A stretch of 64,000 nucleotides of DNA from Agrobacterium vitis (GTDB lineage Bacteria > Pseudomonadota > Alphaproteobacteria > Rhizobiales > Rhizobiaceae), in the NCBI RefSeq assembly GCF_037039395.1, contig NZ_CP146242.1, forward strand, positions 868,001-932,000, written 5' to 3'. The notes below the pieces were generated by a model. That model had not been told where the DNA came from, searched no databases, and worked only from the letters and a program-made list of their open reading frames with translations. Each line of letters opens with the position of its first letter. Positions within the stretch are counted from its first letter, which is position 1. A program made the position numbers and the translations under genes. This document shows positions 1 to 9,274 of this stretch, one piece after another.

Positions 1-84
1 CTGCATCTGGCCATCGGCCCCGATGACCTCCAGCGTGCCTTTTCGGATGATCCTCATCAACATACCACGAAGAGACGATGCCAT
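1..84 (-). CDS. Cyclopropane-fatty-acyl-phospholipid synthase, N-terminal fragment (probable)
   Basis: Only the first 28 residues lie in the window; the gene runs off the left edge on the minus strand. The ATG at 84 is preceded by a very strong ribosome binding site (AGGAGGTG). The peptide is basic and contains the segment IRKGTLEVIGADG, which resembles the N-terminus of rhizobial cyclopropane-fatty-acyl-phospholipid synthases, enzymes that methylate membrane unsaturated fatty acids with S-adenosylmethionine. The catalytic part is outside the window, so the assignment rests on this short N-terminal resemblance. Confidence 0.5.
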   Translation of the reverse strand, partial: MASSLRGMLMRIIRKGTLEVIGADGQMQ

Positions 85-208
85 TGACACCTCCTGAAAG
101 GAAAGAGATTGCCTGTCCGCTGATTGCAACCCTATCCTCTCTCGTGGCGCTGACAAGTATGCTTTTGTCACATAATTTTCAAAAATCCATGGAACTTTTC
201 GGAAAAGC

Positions 209-246
209 AAAACACGCGCTCACCTCAGGGTGTGCGCGTGTTTTTT
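209..246 (-). terminator. Terminator downstream of tex
   Basis: Inverted repeat AAAACACGCGC / GCGCGTGTTTT with a loop of about 14 bases, bounded by a T-run on the plus strand and a T-rich tail on the minus strand. It lies 75 bases past the tex stop codon and before the next minus-strand gene, so it probably ends tex transcription. It could work in both directions. Confidence 0.7.
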
Positions 247-267
247 GTTCCCGCAGTGGTTTATGGT

Positions 268-309
268 GCATCGGACCGGAAAAACGGACACCGGTTTTCG
301 GTCCGATGC
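268..309. repeat. Rhizobial GCATCGGACCG palindrome, copy 1
   Basis: Perfect arms GCATCGGACCG / CGGTCCGATGC continue inward as GAAAA-CGG / CCGGTTTTC, giving a stem near 20 bp. It lies just past the tex stop codon. A second copy of the same palindrome type is at 8386-8431, beside another minus-strand gene, so this is a dispersed intergenic repeat. Confidence 0.7.
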
Positions 310-319
310 TGATGACGGG

Positions 320-2632
320 TTATTTCTTGCGCATCGCCTCGGCAAGGGCCGCTCCCAGACCACCCATCGCGGGCTTTTCATCGCGGACCGGTTTCGGGTT
401 GGCATTGCGCATCACCGCCGGGCCGCGATTGTCGCGGGCTGACGGTGGCGGGGCTTCGCCACCATCCTTGCGCATGGTCAGCGCAATGCGCTTGCGCTTC
501 ACGTCCACCTCGACCACGCGGACCTTGACCACATCACCGGCCTTGACCACCTCATGCGGGTCTTTGACGAATTTGTCGGCCAGTTGCGAGACATGCACCA
601 ACCCATCCTGGTGCACGCCAATATCGACAAAGGCACCGAAGGCCGCGACATTGGTAACCGTGCCTTCCAGCAACATGCCGGGCTTCAGGTCGGTGATTTC
701 TTCCACACCATCGGCAAAGGTGGCAGTCTTGAAGCTCGGGCGCGGGTCGCGGCCCGGCTTTTCCAGCTCGGCCAGAATATCTTTCACAGTCGGCAGACCG
801 AATTGCTCATCGACAAACTGGCGCGGGTCCAGCCCTTTCAACAGGCTGCTGTCGCCCATCAACGTGCGCAGATCCCGCCCGCAGGCCGCAACGATTTTCT
901 TGGCGACCCCATAGGCTTCCGGGTGAACAGACGAAGCATCCAATGGCTCCTTCCCATCGGGAATGCGCAGAAATCCGGCGCATTGCTCGAAGGTGCGCGC
1001 ACCGAGCCGCGCCACTTTCAACAGATCCTTGCGGCTGGAAAACGGACCGGTCTGGTCACGATGCGCGACAATTGCCTCGGCTATCGAGCCGCCCAGCCCC
1101 GATACCCGCGCCAGAAGCGGAGCCGATGCGGTGTTGAGATCGACGCCAACAGCATTCACCGCATCTTCCACCACGGCATCCAGCGAACGGCCTAGACGGC
1201 CCTGATCGACATCATGCTGATACTGGCCAACGCCGATGGATTTGGGATCGATCTTCACCAGTTCCGCCAATGGGTCCTGCAAACGGCGGGCAATGGACAC
1301 CGCACCGCGCAAGGAAACATCGAGATTGGGGAATTCCTTGGCGGCCAGTTCCGACGCCGAATAGACCGAGGCGCCTGCTTCCGAGACGATGACCTTGGTG
1401 GGCTTCTTGCCGGTCGCGGGCAATTGCGCCAGCATATCGGCCACCAGCTTTTCCGTCTCACGGCTGCCGGTGCCATTGCCGATCGAGATCAGATCGACGC
1501 CATGCTTGCGGATCAGCCCCGCCAGCTCGGCCTGCGTGCCGCGAATGTCGTTTTTCGGCGGGAAAGGATAGACCGTCGTGGTTTCCAGCACCTTGCCGGT
1601 GCCATCGACGACAGCCACTTTCACGCCGGTGCGAATGCCCGGATCAAGCCCCATGGTGGGGCGCGAACCGGCAGGGGCGGCCAACAGCAAATCCTTGAGA
1701 TTGCGGGCAAAAACGTGGATTGCCTCTTCCTCGGCCCGCTCCCGCAGGTCGCGCATCAGGTCCAGTGACAAGGACATGGAGAGCTTCACCCGCCAGGTCC
1801 AGCCCGCCACCTCCATCAGCCATTGGTCGGCAGGGCCTTTCTGGCCAATCTGATAGGCTGACGCAATCATCCGGTGGGTCGGCTTGATCAGCGAGGTGTC
1901 GTCCTTGTCCGCCTCAATGGTCAGCGTCAAAATCTCTTCATTCCAGCCGCGCAGCATGGCGAGCGCCCGGTGGCCCGGCACCGTTGCCCAGCGCTCGAAA
2001 TGGTCGAAATAATCAGCGAATTTCTCGCCAGACGCCTGTTTGCCATCGACCACCTTGGCATAGAGGATTGCCTTGTCTTTCAGGTAATTGCGCAGGCTTT
2101 TCAACAGGTCGGCATTTTCCGCCATGGCTTCGGCAATAATATCGCGGGCGCCTTCCAGGGCCGCTTTCACGTCGGCCACTTCGCCCTTCACATAGGCTTC
2201 TGCCAGCTTGGCCGGATCGCCGGTGCGGTCTTCCCAAATCGCATTGGCCAGCGGCTCCAATCCCTTTTCACGGGCGATTTCGGCGCGGGTGCGGCGCTTG
2301 GGCTTATAGGGCAGATAGATGTCTTCCAGCTCCGCCTTGGTGGTGGTGCGGGCAATCTTGATGGCCAGTTCATCGGTCATCTTGTCTTGTGACGTAATGC
2401 TATCGACAATCGCCTTGCGGCGCGCACCCAGCTCACGCAAGTAAGTCAGGCGCTCGGCCAGATTGCGCAATTGCGTATCATCAAGCCCGCCGGTCACTTC
2501 CTTGCGGTAGCGGGCGATGAAGGGAACCGTGGCGCCGCCATCCAGCAAATCCACTGCGGAGATCACCTGATCGGCTCGGGCATTGATCTCGCCCGCAATG
2601 AGTGCGGCAATGGATTTGATATCGTCGGCCAT
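320..2632 (-). CDS. tex: Tex-family S1 RNA-binding transcription accessory protein
   Basis: A 770-residue protein with the complete Tex architecture. It has an N-terminal helical region ([38 protein letters not shown]), an RNase H-like YqgF fold ([16 protein letters not shown]), helix-hairpin-helix motifs ([17 protein letters not shown]), and a C-terminal S1 domain ([29 protein letters not shown]). Tex proteins bind nucleic acid and interact with the transcription machinery. A longer reading frame extends upstream, but the ATG at 2632 is preceded by GAAGGA and starts the conserved [16 protein letters not shown] segment. The C-terminal tail is charged and probably disordered. It appears to be a single-gene unit ended by the hairpin at 209-246. 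Confidence 0.95.
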   Translation of the reverse strand: MADDIKSIAALIAGEINARADQVISAVDLLDGGATVPFIARYRKEVTGGLDDTQLRNLAERLTYLRELGARRKAIVDSITSQDKMTDELAIKIARTTTKAELEDIYLPYKPKRRTRAEIAREKGLEPLANAIWEDRTGDPAKLAEAYVKGEVADVKAALEGARDIIAEAMAENADLLKSLRNYLKDKAILYAKVVDGKQASGEKFADYFDHFERWATVPGHRALAMLRGWNEEILTLTIEADKDDTSLIKPTHRMIASAYQIGQKGPADQWLMEVAGWTWRVKLSMSLSLDLMRDLRERAEEEAIHVFARNLKDLLLAAPAGSRPTMGLDPGIRTGVKVAVVDGTGKVLETTTVYPFPPKNDIRGTQAELAGLIRKHGVDLISIGNGTGSRETEKLVADMLAQLPATGKKPTKVIVSEAGASVYSASELAAKEFPNLDVSLRGAVSIARRLQDPLAELVKIDPKSIGVGQYQHDVDQGRLGRSLDAVVEDAVNAVGVDLNTASAPLLARVSGLGGSIAEAIVAHRDQTGPFSSRKDLLKVARLGARTFEQCAGFLRIPDGKEPLDASSVHPEAYGVAKKIVAACGRDLRTLMGDSSLLKGLDPRQFVDEQFGLPTVKDILAELEKPGRDPRPSFKTATFADGVEEITDLKPGMLLEGTVTNVAAFGAFVDIGVHQDGLVHVSQLADKFVKDPHEVVKAGDVVKVRVVEVDVKRKRIALTMRKDGGEAPPPSARDNRGPAVMRNANPKPVRDEKPAMGGLGAALAEAMRKK

Positions 2633-2863
2633 GAAACTTCCTTCTCGCTTGTGCGGCGCGACTGTAGCCAGCCAATTGGGCAACACAACAGCCAAGCAGC
2701 GCGACTCCACAGGAAAGCGGCCAGAAGATCAACCTGCGGGTTAACCATTGCACCAGGAAATCGCCAGCAGAACAAGGTTAACCATTTATGACCATTCACT
2801 TTTTCTACACTGCCCCTATAGTTCGAAATGGAGCAGGCACACCCTGCCAGGAACAGGTCAGCG

Positions 2864-3931
2864 ATGAATAAAAGCCAATACATCCAAAGTCTTGACGGGT
2901 TGCGCGGCCTTGCCGCCTTTGCCGTGGTGCTCTCGCATATGCCCTTGCTGCTTGGCGTCAGCCTTCCGGCCCTGCTGGTCGGCGATCCCTCGGTGGCGCT
3001 GTTTTTTTCGCTCAGCGGCTTCCTGATGGCCCATCTTTATGGCGCAAAGCCTTTCACCCGCGCCAGTGTGGCCGATTATCTCGTGCATCGCTTCGTGCGG
3101 ATCTATCCGGTCTATCTCGTCGCGGTGCTGCTGGTCATCCTGCTCTCGGCCATTCCTGTCTTGCACTATATCCAGCCGGTCACCAGTCTAGTGGAGATCG
3201 TCCGCCATATCGCCATGATCGGCTCCAGCGGCGTGTTCTGGTCGGTGCCACCGGAAATCCAGTTCTATCTGTTTTTCCTGCTGCTCTGGCTGTGCTTCGA
3301 AAATCCGGCCAAACGCCCCGGCCTTTGCGCGGCCATCGCTGGCGGATTCGCCATCGCCATGTATCTCGGCTTCCCCGGACCCGGCATCGTGCTGCTGTCG
3401 AAAATTCCCTATTTTCTATTCGGCGCTCTGGCAGGCAGAGTGTTTTTCGCTGGCTATTGCCGGCCAGCAACGGCGCTTTCCGGTCTCGTGGTCCTTGGGT
3501 TGATCGCCCTGTTCTTTCTCGGCCAAAGCTTTTATGCCGCCACCAATACTTTCTGGGGTACATCAACGGCGCTGATCGCCACCATCATCGTCTATCTCAG
3601 CGCCTGCGAAGCGCCGATCTCCAAGGCGCTGCTGGCCTCGGCTCCGCTGCGCTTTGCGGGACGGATCAGCTTTTCGCTCTATCTCTTCCACATGCCCGTC
3701 AGCTTCCTGACACTCACGGCGCTGCGCAGTGCGTTTGGCGCTGCCCTTCCCGGCTGGCTTGCCGCCCTTATCATGATTTTCGCCAGCCTCGGGATGGCAA
3801 CGCTCAGCTATAGCCTCATCGAAAAACCGTCCCGCCGCTTCTTTCTTGGCCTGTGGAAGGCACGTTTACCGGTCTTGCCTTCCGCAACCGGCAAACCGGA
3901 CATTCCCGCTGCCGCGCACCTTTCCTCTTGA
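2864..3931 (+). CDS. Acyltransferase 3 family membrane protein (OafA/ExoZ-like)
   Basis: About 355 residues with roughly ten hydrophobic segments. The N-terminal signature [17 protein letters not shown] carries the family histidine, followed by [14 protein letters not shown]. The family transfers acetyl or succinyl groups onto surface polysaccharides, peptidoglycan or O-antigen at the inner membrane. The start chosen (ATG at 2864) sits just before [12 protein letters not shown] with AGGAACAGG upstream; an upstream start at 2828 would add 12 unlikely residues. The C-terminal 25 residues are polar. It lies head-to-tail with purD, but no functional link is evident, and the substrate cannot be read from sequence. 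Confidence 0.85.
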   Translation: MNKSQYIQSLDGLRGLAAFAVVLSHMPLLLGVSLPALLVGDPSVALFFSLSGFLMAHLYGAKPFTRASVADYLVHRFVRIYPVYLVAVLLVILLSAIPVLHYIQPVTSLVEIVRHIAMIGSSGVFWSVPPEIQFYLFFLLLWLCFENPAKRPGLCAAIAGGFAIAMYLGFPGPGIVLLSKIPYFLFGALAGRVFFAGYCRPATALSGLVVLGLIALFFLGQSFYAATNTFWGTSTALIATIIVYLSACEAPISKALLASAPLRFAGRISFSLYLFHMPVSFLTLTALRSAFGAALPGWLAALIMIFASLGMATLSYSLIEKPSRRFFLGLWKARLPVLPSATGKPDIPAAAHLSS

Positions 3932-3984
3932 CCTTTTCGGCTGCCCGCCTTAACCGCCGGGCAGGTTTTCCAGAGGGCTTTGCC

Positions 3985-5265
3985 ATGAATATTCTGCTGA
4001 TCGGTTCGGGTGGACGTGAACACGCGCTGGCCTGGAAGCTTGCCCAATCGCCGCTGATCGGTGCGTTCTACGCTGCGCCCGGCAATCCGGGCATTGCCGA
4101 ACATGCCGAACTGGTGGACATCAATATCGACGACCACAGCGCCGTCATCGCCTTCTGCAAGGCAAAGGCGGTGGATTTCGTGGTGGTCGGGCCGGAAGCG
4201 CCACTGGTTGCCGGGCTTTCCGATGCGCTGCGGGCTGCGGGCCTTACAGTTTTCGGTCCATCGGCCGCAGCCGCGCAGCTGGAAGGCTCCAAGGGTTTTA
4301 CCAAGGATGTCTGCGCCCGCTTTAACATCCCGACCGGCGCTTACCAGCGTTTCAACAATGCGCCGAAAGCCAAGGCCTATGTGCGCCAGCAGGGCGCGCC
4401 GATCGTCATCAAGGCCGATGGCCTGGCGGCTGGCAAGGGCGTGACCGTGGCAATGACGCTGGACGAGGCGCTGTCGGCTATCGATGATTGTTTCGAAGGC
4501 GCCTTCGGGGCCGCCGGTGCCGAAGTGGTGGTGGAAGCCTATCTGGATGGTGAGGAAGCCAGCTTCTTCTGCCTGTGTGACGGCAAGACGTTGCTGCCGC
4601 TGGCCACCGCCCAGGACCATAAGCGGGTTGGCGATGGCGATACCGGCCCCAATACCGGGGGCATGGGTGCCTATTCCCCTGCCCCCGTGATGACGTCTGA
4701 CATGGTGGAGCGCACCTTGCGCGAGATCATCGAGCCGACCATGCGCGGCATGGCGGAACTGGGCATGCCGTTTTCCGGTGTGTTCTTTGCGGGGTTGATG
4801 ATCACCGAAAAAGGCCCCGAACTGATCGAATACAATGTCCGCTTTGGCGATCCGGAATGTCAGGTGCTGATGATGCGGCTGAAAAGCGATCTCCTGCCGC
4901 TGCTGCATGCCTGCGCATCCGGCACGCTGGACCAGGTTGCAGCCGAGTGGCACGATGACCCGGCGCTGACTGTGGTGCTGGCCTCCAAGGGTTATCCGGG
5001 CAGTTTCACCAGAAACACCCCCATCGCCGCCGTGCCTGCCGCAAGCGACGAGGCAAAGGTTTTCCATGCCGGCACCGCCCTGAAGGACGGTCAGTTGATT
5101 GCCACCGGCGGGCGCGTGCTGAACGTCACTGCCCGTGGCAAGACGGTGGCGCAAGCCCAGGCAAAGGCCTATGCGCTGGCCCGGCAGGTGGAATGGGACA
5201 ATGGTTTCAGCCGCAGCGATATCGGCTGGCAGGCGATTGCCCGCGAAAAGCAATCGGAATCCTGA
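3985..5265 (+). CDS. purD: Phosphoribosylamine--glycine ligase (GARS)
   Basis: A 426-residue ATP-grasp enzyme that joins glycine to 5-phosphoribosylamine in the second committed step of purine synthesis. The N-terminus [21 protein letters not shown] is the canonical PurD opening. Other signatures are [16 protein letters not shown], the ATP-grasp segment [27 protein letters not shown] and [17 protein letters not shown]. The open frame continues 44 codons upstream, overlapping the acyltransferase, but the ATG at 3985 matches the family start. Length is typical. Confidence 0.97.
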   Translation: MNILLIGSGGREHALAWKLAQSPLIGAFYAAPGNPGIAEHAELVDINIDDHSAVIAFCKAKAVDFVVVGPEAPLVAGLSDALRAAGLTVFGPSAAAAQLEGSKGFTKDVCARFNIPTGAYQRFNNAPKAKAYVRQQGAPIVIKADGLAAGKGVTVAMTLDEALSAIDDCFEGAFGAAGAEVVVEAYLDGEEASFFCLCDGKTLLPLATAQDHKRVGDGDTGPNTGGMGAYSPAPVMTSDMVERTLREIIEPTMRGMAELGMPFSGVFFAGLMITEKGPELIEYNVRFGDPECQVLMMRLKSDLLPLLHACASGTLDQVAAEWHDDPALTVVLASKGYPGSFTRNTPIAAVPAASDEAKVFHAGTALKDGQLIATGGRVLNVTARGKTVAQAQAKAYALARQVEWDNGFSRSDIGWQAIAREKQSES

Positions 5266-5376
5266 TCCAAAACGAGCAATCGATAAAATTTGAACATTCC
5301 GGATTACGGCACGACAACATCCTTTGGCTAATCTCCCCCCAAGAATTTGAGGAGCCAGCCGTTGAGGAACCAGTCA

Positions 5377-5796
5377 ATGCGTGTCGTGATCGCCACTCTT
5401 GCCACCCTGTTGCTGTCACAGATGGCGCAGGCCTCGTCCATCGAAATAATCGGTGGCGGCAACGTGGCAACGCCCAGCATTTCGGCTATGTCCTGCACAA
5501 CCTGCCCGCCCAGCGCCCAGATAAAAGCGCCGGAACAGGCGCAGGAAACCCTAGCGGAAGGCACCCAGCGGATCGAGCTTCGCGACACCAACGGCCATAA
5601 ACAGCTGCTGCGCACCGAAGCCTGGCTGGGCGGTTCGCCCGTCACTTACGTCCAGAAGGCGGATGGCTGGCTGGACCATGACAATCAACTGGTGGGGCTG
5701 GCCGGAGACGGGCTGGACACGGCAGCGACCACCGCCGCCGTCGGCGATGAGCATCGCCCTCTCGATGCTGCCAGCATGCAACTGCGCCTGAAATAA
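5377..5796 (+). CDS. Small exported protein, HPE1-like
   Basis: A 139-residue protein with a clear Sec signal peptide (MRVVIATLATLLLSQMAQA, cleavage predicted after AQA). The mature part begins SSIEIIGGG, has a possible metal- or disulfide-forming pair CTTC near residue 40, and has the segment RIELRDTNGHKQLLRTEAWLGGSPVTYV. This pattern recalls the rhizobial proteins annotated as plant virulence effector HPE1-like; I give this name on resemblance only and assign no tested function. The start at 5377 has GAGGA upstream. It lies between purD and a chemoreceptor with its own spacing on both sides. Confidence 0.6.
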   Translation: MRVVIATLATLLLSQMAQASSIEIIGGGNVATPSISAMSCTTCPPSAQIKAPEQAQETLAEGTQRIELRDTNGHKQLLRTEAWLGGSPVTYVQKADGWLDHDNQLVGLAGDGLDTAATTAAVGDEHRPLDAASMQLRLK

Positions 5797-6000
5797 TTCC
5801 GCCGCTGCCGGCCCCTTGGTGTCGATGAGGACGATCTGAGACTGTGGCATGCCCTTGCCGTTTGCGACATGTTGCAGACCCACAACTCAGACGACAATCA
5901 TCGAGATAATACAGTCAATGACTGCCAAGCGACTGTCTTTATGCTTTTTTTAGCAAATGCCACTATACTCCTTGAAAATTGATCGAGGCTGAAGACACCT

Positions 6001-7833
6001 ATGAAAAATCTCAGGATTTCGCTGCAACTGTTCCTGCTGGTTGGCGGATTGATGGCGGCTTTCGCAATCGCGACATTCTTCCAGATCCGCTCTTCGGAGC
6101 AAACCATCTATACCCAGCGCTATGAAATGCTGCGCACCGAGGTGGAAACCGCTATTTCGGTGATGAAGTTTTACAATGCCAAGGAAGTGGCGGGAAGCCT
6201 GTCGCGGGCCGATGCGCAAAAGCAGGCCTATGAGACGATCAACGCGCTGAAATTCGATCCCGACGGCTATTTCTTCGGCTACGACTACGATGTGAACATG
6301 CTGTTTCATCCCGATCCAAAGCGGGTCGGGCAGAATTTCAAGGGCAAGGCCGACAGCAAGGGCTTTGCCTATCGTGACGAACTGGTCAAGCTTGGCAAGG
6401 CTGGCGGTGGCCGCACCGATTTCTATGGCCCCAAGCCGGGTCAGGAAGGCAATGATTTCCGCAAGAGTTCCTACGCCAAGGCCTTCGAGCCCTGGGGCGT
6501 GGTCGTCGTGACCGGTCTTTACATGGACGATCTCGATGCTGAAGTGAATGCGGCGATATTCAAGGCCATTTCCACGGGCCTGATCGTCTTCGTCATCGGT
6601 CTTGCCGCCGCTTATGTGGTGATCCGTGGCATTTCGCGGCCGCTGACGGCCATTCACGATGCGCTGGGGGCTGTGGCCGATGAAAATGTCACCCTGGCCA
6701 TTCCCCATACCAATATGAGCAATGAAGTTGGCATGATGGCAAAGGCGACCAAATCCTTGCAGGAAAAGGTGCGCGAACGCCATGCCATGGTGGCCCGCCA
6801 GGAGGAACAGCAGCGCGAACTGGACGAAGAGCGTCAGCGCAATGCCGACCGGCAGGCCGAAGAGGCCCGCGCCCAGGCACATGTGGTAGCGACCATCGGC
6901 GCCTCGCTGGAAAAGCTGGCAACCGGAGACTTGACCGTGCGCTGCGCCGATCTCGGTGCCAAATACGAGGATCTGCGCCATAATTTCAACGATGCCATGA
7001 CCCGGCTGGAGCAGGCCATGGCCCGCGTCAACCTGAAGGGCAACGATATCAGCGTCAGCAAGGAAGAAATCCGCCGCGCCTCTGGCGAGCTTGCGACCCG
7101 CACCGAGCGCCAGGCCGCCAATCTGGAGGAAACCTCGGCAGCCTTGGACGAATTGACCGTGGCAATCCGCCAGACCGCCGATGGCGCCCGCGAGGCGGCA
7201 AGCCGGGTGAAATCGGTCAGCCGGGAAGCCCAGCAGAGCGACGGCATCGTCAGCCACGCCATCGAAGCGATGAGCGGTATCGAAAAATCCTCCGAGGAAA
7301 TCACCAAGATCATCGGGGTGATCGACGAGATCGCCTTCCAGACCAACCTTCTCGCGCTCAATGCCGGTGTGGAAGCCGCGCGGGCCGGCGAAAGCGGCAA
7401 GGGGTTTGCAGTCGTCGCCCAGGAAGTGCGCGAGCTGGCACAACGCTCGGCGGCAGCCGCCAAGGAAATCAAGGCGCAGATCGCTCGCTCATCGGCCCAG
7501 GTCACGGAAGGCGTGCAGCTGGTGGGCCGCACCGGCGAAGCCCTGAAGCGGATCTCCAACCAGATCACCGAGGCCAACGAAGTGGTGGGGCGCATTGCCG
7601 CCAGCGCTCAGGAACAGGATACGACCCTGCGCTCGATCTCGTCCGCGCTGAACGTGCTCGACACCACGACCCAGCAGAATGCCGCCATGGCCGAGGAAAC
7701 CACCGCCTCAGCCGAGATTCTCGCCAACGATACCGGCGACCTTCTGCACCTGATCCAGGGCTTTCGCGTTAACCAGCAGGCCGACGGCGCGGCTCTTGGT
7801 GGCATGGCCCAGCAGATGCGCCGGGCGGGCTGA
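6001..7833 (+). CDS. Methyl-accepting chemotaxis protein with Cache sensor
   Basis: A 610-residue chemoreceptor. An N-terminal membrane segment (residues about 8-28) is followed by a periplasmic single-Cache domain ([51 protein letters not shown]). A second membrane segment near residues 185-207 leads to a HAMP linker starting [12 protein letters not shown], and then the cytoplasmic signalling coiled coil. The hairpin tip [20 protein letters not shown] and the following [19 protein letters not shown] are the CheA/CheW-contacting signature. The coiled coil just after HAMP is rich in R/E/Q. It is monocistronic with a strong terminator behind it. The ligand is unknown; this Cache type often senses small organic acids. 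Confidence 0.95.
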   Translation: MKNLRISLQLFLLVGGLMAAFAIATFFQIRSSEQTIYTQRYEMLRTEVETAISVMKFYNAKEVAGSLSRADAQKQAYETINALKFDPDGYFFGYDYDVNMLFHPDPKRVGQNFKGKADSKGFAYRDELVKLGKAGGGRTDFYGPKPGQEGNDFRKSSYAKAFEPWGVVVVTGLYMDDLDAEVNAAIFKAISTGLIVFVIGLAAAYVVIRGISRPLTAIHDALGAVADENVTLAIPHTNMSNEVGMMAKATKSLQEKVRERHAMVARQEEQQRELDEERQRNADRQAEEARAQAHVVATIGASLEKLATGDLTVRCADLGAKYEDLRHNFNDAMTRLEQAMARVNLKGNDISVSKEEIRRASGELATRTERQAANLEETSAALDELTVAIRQTADGAREAASRVKSVSREAQQSDGIVSHAIEAMSGIEKSSEEITKIIGVIDEIAFQTNLLALNAGVEAARAGESGKGFAVVAQEVRELAQRSAAAAKEIKAQIARSSAQVTEGVQLVGRTGEALKRISNQITEANEVVGRIAASAQEQDTTLRSISSALNVLDTTTQQNAAMAEETTASAEILANDTGDLLHLIQGFRVNQQADGAALGGMAQQMRRAG

Positions 7834-7853
7834 AACAGATCACTCCCAAGACG

Positions 7854-7883
7854 AAAGCCGCCGGAGCAATCCGGCGGCTTTTT
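7854..7883 (+). terminator. Rho-independent terminator of the chemoreceptor gene
   Basis: Perfect GC-rich stem AAAGCCGCCGG / CCGGCGGCTTT with loop AGCAAT followed by TTTTT. It lies 20 bases past the chemoreceptor stop and 3 bases before the convergent DUF523 stop codon, so it probably serves both genes. Confidence 0.9.
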
Positions 7884-7886
7884 CTG

Positions 7887-8381
7887 TTAATCGTTGCTTG
7901 AAAGCGCTGCCTCAAGCGCGTCTATGTCCCTATCTGAAAACACCGCAACACCCGCCTGTTTCAACAGTGCCGCAGTCACGCCGAAGCCCGGATGGCGCTT
8001 TCCTGAAAACGAGCCGTCATAGATAAAGCCGGAGCCGCAGGACGGGCTGCCATCGATCAGCAGCGCGTAGCGACAACCCTGTTCCAGGGCCATATCCACC
8101 GCTTTGCGGCCACCGGCGATGAACTCTGTGGTGACATCGCCGCCGGTCACTTCCAGAACACGGGCGCGGCCATGCAACACATCCTCACCAGTGCCGCCCT
8201 GCTCTATTTCCGCTGGTGGACGCGGTGTCGGCAGGCCACCGGCCTGTTCCGGGCAAAACACCACCAGCCGCCCCTCGTCTTCCCAACGGGCAATAGCGGG
8301 ATGATGCAGGGGCTTGCCCTTGCCATCATAGCGCACCGGGCGACCCATCAGACAGGCGCTGATCAGGATTTTATCGATCAT
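7887..8381 (-). CDS. DUF523 family protein
   Basis: A 164-residue protein with the family hallmarks: ILISACLMGRPVRYDGKGK at the start, then VVFCPEQAGGLPTPRPPAEI, and LIDGSPSCGSGFIYDGSFSG with the conserved SPSCG cysteine. Conserved cysteines in ACLMG, FCPE and SPSCG suggest a metal or cofactor site, but the biochemical function of DUF523 is not established. The ATG at 8381 starts the conserved region; the longer frame runs into repeat DNA at 8386-8431. It converges on the chemoreceptor gene. Confidence 0.85.
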   Translation of the reverse strand: MIDKILISACLMGRPVRYDGKGKPLHHPAIARWEDEGRLVVFCPEQAGGLPTPRPPAEIEQGGTGEDVLHGRARVLEVTGGDVTTEFIAGGRKAVDMALEQGCRYALLIDGSPSCGSGFIYDGSFSGKRHPGFGVTAALLKQAGVAVFSDRDIDALEAALSSND

Positions 8382-8385
8382 GAGA

Positions 8386-8431
8386 GCATCGGACCGAAAA
8401 GTGGGACCCGGTTTTCGGATAAATCCGATGC
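8386..8431. repeat. Rhizobial GCATCGGACCG palindrome, copy 2
   Basis: GCATCGGACCGAAAA at the left pairs imperfectly with TTTTCGGATAAATCCGATGC at the right. It begins 5 bases upstream of the DUF523 start codon, in the expected ribosome-binding region. A different short palindrome (AGAGCAT...ATGCTCT) follows at about 8450-8483, leading directly into the composite repeat at 8483. Confidence 0.65.
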
Positions 8432-8482
8432 GCAAACAAAAACTGAGAGCATCGTGCTGATTCCGGTTTTCTGCACCATGCT

Positions 8483-8593
8483 CTACTGCATAATTCTTTA
8501 AACCGGAATCGGTTTAAAGAGAAAATTATGCAGCAAATATAAAGCGCTACAGCGAACCTTTGTGCGCCATATATGGCGCACGGCGCTGTAGTC
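8483..8593 (+). repeat. Composite palindromic repeat, copy a (complete)
   Basis: The best full copy of a dispersed family of about 110 bp. Box A is a long imperfect palindrome beginning CTACTGCATAATTCTTTAAA and ending AAAATTATGCAG. A linker containing AAAGCGCTACAGCG follows, then box C, the perfect palindrome TGCGCCATATATGGCGCA, and then CGGCGCTGTAG, which pairs with the CTACAGCG in the linker. It thus folds as two hairpins. On the minus strand it overlaps the 3' end of the parE reading frame. It resembles rhizobial intergenic mosaic elements (RIME class), by recollection only. Confidence 0.85.
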
Positions 8594-8900
8594 AAGCTGG
8601 CGTTCCACATCCATGTGTTCGTGAAGAACACGGATAATCTCGATGATGGCAAGGTCCAATTTTCGGTAGAAAACCAAGTGAACACCCACTCTACGCCGAC
8701 GATAATCCTTTCTGATCCAGGATACATCCTCACCCACATTGGGGCTCACCGGCATTGGGGAACGCCGCGATCTCCTCAAACTTGTCGAAGAGTAGGTTGA
8801 GATAGCGCTCAGCCTGTTCATGTGACCAGCGTTCAATTCCATAGGACCAGATTTCACGAAGATCCTGCTCTGCCGCAGGGCGAAGCCGGTACTCACCCAC
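8498..8900 (-). pseudogene. parE: ParE/RelE-family toxin, frameshifted
   Basis: From a GTG at 8900, four bases after the parD stop, the frame encodes EYRLRPAAEQDLREIWSYG and FDKFEEIAAFPNAGEP, the first half of a ParE toxin, then stops at 8730. The second half (GVHLVFYRKLDLAIIEIIRV, LHEHMDVERQ) lies in another frame and runs to 8498. Between them is a 16-bp near-perfect tandem duplication (8729-8760). Removing one copy gives FPNAGEDVSWIRKDYR and one continuous 128-residue protein. The last 25 or so residues come from the palindromic repeat at 8483-8593, so the natural C-terminus may also have been altered. The toxin is probably inactive. Confidence 0.85.
8729..8760. repeat. 16-bp tandem duplication inside parE
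   Basis: Two abutting 16-mers, CTCACCCACATTGGGG and CTCACCGGCATTGGGG, differ at two positions. Because 16 is not a multiple of three, the duplication shifts the parE reading frame and creates the stop at 8730. Confidence 0.9.
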
Positions 8901-8904
8901 TGGT

Positions 8905-9144
8905 TTAAAGGCCGCTGCGCAAATCGTTGATGAAGGATTGCCTGTCGATTTTGCGGGCAGGTCCGCTGTTTTCCCCATCTGCCAAAGCCTGACGGAGGGT
9001 GATCAGCTTACGCTGCTCTTGTTCCAGTAAACGCAAACCGGCTTCAACCACTTCACGTGGCGAACCGTAACGACCGCTTTCAACCTGCCGTTCGATGAAG
9101 GGAGCGAACTGGTCGCTGATCGCAATGTCTACCGGCTTCGCCAT
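8905..9144 (-). CDS. parD: ParD-family antitoxin
   Basis: A 79-residue protein with a ribbon-helix-helix N-terminus (VDIAISDQFAPFIERQVESGRYGSPREVVEAGLRLLEQ) typical of ParD of the CC2985 type, and an acidic/basic C-terminal tail that normally wraps the toxin. It would bind ParE and autorepress the operon. It is intact while its partner is frameshifted, so it may remain as an orphan antitoxin or anti-addiction gene. A sigma70-like promoter with an internal inverted repeat lies 47-75 bases upstream. Confidence 0.88.
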   Translation of the reverse strand: MAKPVDIAISDQFAPFIERQVESGRYGSPREVVEAGLRLLEQEQRKLITLRQALADGENSGPARKIDRQSFINDLRSGL

Positions 9145-9190
9145 CCATCTGCCTCAGAACGCATGCGCCCAACACCAGCGCTACCAGATA

Positions 9191-9219
9191 AAGATAAGCC
9201 CATCGCGCATTTTGCGCAA
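9191..9219 (-). promoter_or_regulatory. Promoter/operator of parDE
   Basis: On the minus strand TTGCGC (9219-9214), a 17-base spacer and TATCTT (9196-9191) form a good sigma70-like promoter, ending 47 bases before the parD start. A short inverted repeat GCGCA-TTT-TGCGC overlaps the -35 box, a suitable place for ParD autorepression. No footprint evidence exists here; this is inferred from position and spacing. Confidence 0.5.
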
Positions 9220-9274
9220 TGACAGCCGGGGCAGGCCAATATGCCCGACCCGACCATCGGATCATCCCGCGATC

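Noticed and set aside
3808..5253. A long minus-strand frame opposite purD
   Set aside because: It lacks domain motifs and is explained by codon bias of purD, whose own frame is unmistakable.
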